This document shows, piece by piece, positions 63,501-64,000 of a stretch of DNA of 64,000 nucleotides. The DNA lies in NCBI GenBank assembly GCA_014380615.1, contig JACMJM010000050.1:1-64000 (forward strand). The letters run 5' to 3'. The position numbers and the translations under genes were made by a program. The notes under the pieces are model-generated. The model was not told the origin of the DNA. It saw nothing but the letters and a program-made list of their open reading frames with translations, and searched no databases. Source of the DNA: Sphingobacteriaceae bacterium. GTDB lineage: Bacteria; Bacteroidota; Bacteroidia; Sphingobacteriales; Sphingobacteriaceae. Position 1 is the first letter of the stretch, and each line of letters starts with the position of its first letter.

Positions 63501-64000
63501 TTATTATCTGGCAGACAATGGCTGGAATCCATTAAAGGTATTCTCGGACGGGACGAATAGCTTTAGCTGTTCTGGCATTATAAAATTGGATATACCGGGC
63601 GATATTACCAATGCCGGAACATTGATGCCGGGCACTAACTATTGGATTTCCATAGCAGTAAATGGCGATTTAGTTTCTTTTTCAGGAACTGTATATTTAA
63701 AAACCAATGGGTTTGAAGTCCAACGCAGCGGCTCGGCTTTTTTGTCAGACAATGATGTGCCTCAAATCCCTGCGGGCACCATCACCAAATCTCAAACAGC
63801 TATTCCACAAATAGCGGCGATTATCCAACCCTTTGCTTCTTATGGAGGAAAAGCGCTGGAAACAAAATCTCTGGTGAATAAACGGGTAAGTAACAGGATT
63901 AAAACTAAAGACAGGGCGGTTAGCTCCGACGACTACTTCAGATTGATTAATCAGGAATTTACTGATGTGTATTATTCCAAACCGATTTATAACATAGCCT
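60526..64000 (+). CDS. Giant baseplate J-like protein, partial (Afp11/12-like)
   Basis: 1158 codons with no stop before the window ends. Helical N-terminus (MTGIDRNSALKSLELALVPL), long beta-rich middle, and near the visible end VNKRVSNRIKTKDRAVSSDD followed by YFRLINQEF, the hallmark of Afp12/gp6-like baseplate wedges. Afp11/12 are roughly 650-1000 residues, so this one is enlarged. An inserted cationic amphipathic region lies at residues about 626-675 (62401-62550), followed by a Cys pair (CDC). It starts 4 bases after the gp25-like gene. Confidence 0.85.
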   Translation, partial: MTGIDRNSALKSLELALVPLPDLIDGRTECDKLSFLTNFATLINFYDSENNKNGNWAPFLLKDPVFLLAQISQTNFENVYAIYHTSTLRVEALLNQNNNNSTNLAIHLNRLFNQITNVFIKIERWAWFMQQSDQHYELRSFLLHQVKKTYSVYFWALQSLREAVLNSKTLPGVEPVRFYSFANFDEKIWNENKDKSPYWEILGYKITAADQKNTLEQQASITAANASACFNALILLGDKVFGFLHQIIHHASSEYEKIKDLKSPFPDTTLLRTFVDLTKIHQEQLNAISQKHLDFYYTDILKQGELPGSPDTAILCAELAKQTDTFRLAAGTLFNAGFDLQKNTVLFRATEDVSLNPASIASVKTLATSETGAFYLQQAAKVDTITKDENGNVLSWPTFGIDGGEPTTNLNTGIAFASPMLYLKEGQRDIYLTLTCIPATNVIDKFTNAQYFLSTSKAWIPVTGTISPYNSPLPDSLVIHFGLKPGDPAIEPFLKNPDGLITEWPLLKIVFNVLPNPADVPVINTLRIQVNVTGLSTFQFSNDLGPLSTKGPFPPFGPTPLVNSRFIIGNAEIFSKPFSWLHLELNWDTVPANFQTYYQQYNNYLSQLSPVIGEPVKPAPVADKGFFAGLKKFGSKIWNGIKNIFSTIKKVITAIIKLPFKLIEAIAKWLFTKESCDCVKDQPGPFNNVCFRVNFGILQQQVWQTLTMSKMKTVIAGNGSKTFMPYTDDTTCKPAAQAKPNTLLLFDTSEVIQTDPVTGKQEAIPCVTGQNSCFEYGTAPQVPVLVASGSSSVPSALQNIVPDPGIQNQTETYSTTSASGFLKMTLTDPTYGFGSSVYSNVVSYIALKNGIYISRKCPASKLIAQAGVPFAPKLLTFSASYSAIQTYNLFETGEYPLQCFMYTPFSTQIVYDNQVVPNQNNQQPVTGLPIKPATETENKQDIDQGIPLFPSFGFNGALFIELKQLIPANTLNLYFELARNYTDSTLSREVSFYYLADNGWNPLKVFSDGTNSFSCSGIIKLDIPGDITNAGTLMPGTNYWISIAVNGDLVSFSGTVYLKTNGFEVQRSGSAFLSDNDVPQIPAGTITKSQTAIPQIAAIIQPFASYGGKALETKSLVNKRVSNRIKTKDRAVSSDDYFRLINQEFTDVYYSKPIYNIA

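Noticed and set aside
52056-64000. Type VI secretion or prophage tail as the identity of the locus
   Set aside because: A DUF4255 cap protein, a LysM adaptor and the small protein in the Afp6 position fit eCIS; no head, terminase or TssJLM genes are seen.

Overview
The window is bacterial chromosome from a member of the Bacteroidota, most likely family Sphingobacteriaceae (Pedobacter/Mucilaginibacter-like). The grounds are Bacteroidota-type promoters (TTTG / TAnnTTTG) upstream of tRNA genes, a TonB receptor with an N-terminal carboxypeptidase-regulatory-like domain, a MurF-Alr fusion, a MurA with Asp in place of the catalytic Cys, DUF4290, DUF2911 and DUF5908 proteins, and AT-rich intergenic DNA. 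I assigned the lineage from family knowledge and ran no database search.

Layout. 1-4100 is an accessory patch: the 5' end of an IS1182-type transposase at the window edge, unrecognised membrane or hypothetical genes, a possible phage-gene remnant, and long noncoding stretches with two promoter-plus-terminator units that look like small RNAs. 4129-11511 encodes a secreted alpha/beta hydrolase, a DUF2911 protein, and an operon of PIG-L deacetylase, a 41-residue membrane peptide and an SSS symporter. 11643-12659 holds two ferritin-like stress proteins. 12854-19442 is a four-gene signalling operon (hybrid histidine kinase with three receivers, CheR, CheB, second hybrid kinase) with no chemoreceptor or CheA/CheW in view. 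19554-43999 is mostly core genes: tRNA-Leu, tig-clpP-clpX, AMP nucleosidase, cystathionine beta-synthase, an S41 peptidase, murA, DUF4290, a UvrD/PcrA helicase, a TPR sensor without an ATPase domain facing three tiny exported peptides, an M20 peptidase, a GH25 lysozyme, a dipeptide epimerase, a YyaL-type protein, an SlyD-type isomerase, DUF502, murF-alr and recX. tRNA-Gly and tRNA-Leu follow at 44158-44383, then a RAYT transposase remnant.

44790-50790 looks like an oxyanion or sulfur module: a TonB receptor with a short leader ORF, an outer-membrane-like protein, a ChrA transporter and a ModE-like DNA-binding domain in one direction, and a TauE/SafE permease in the other. 51181-52055 is noncoding, with hairpin repeats.

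52056-64000 is the most notable part: the first half of an extracellular contractile injection system (eCIS; Afp/PVC/AlgoCIS-like). A LuxR-type regulator with a degenerate receiver precedes four phased TGTCTAYG repeats. An operon follows with a Pvc16-like cap protein, an unrecognised 280-residue protein, one sheath, two tube proteins, a DUF5908 protein in the Afp6 position, a LysM-type hub adaptor, a VgrG-like spike, a PAAR tip, a gp25-like wedge and a giant baseplate J-like protein that runs off the window. That last protein carries an unusual cationic amphipathic insert. The ATPase, tape measure, fibre and cargo genes are not in the window and are presumably downstream.
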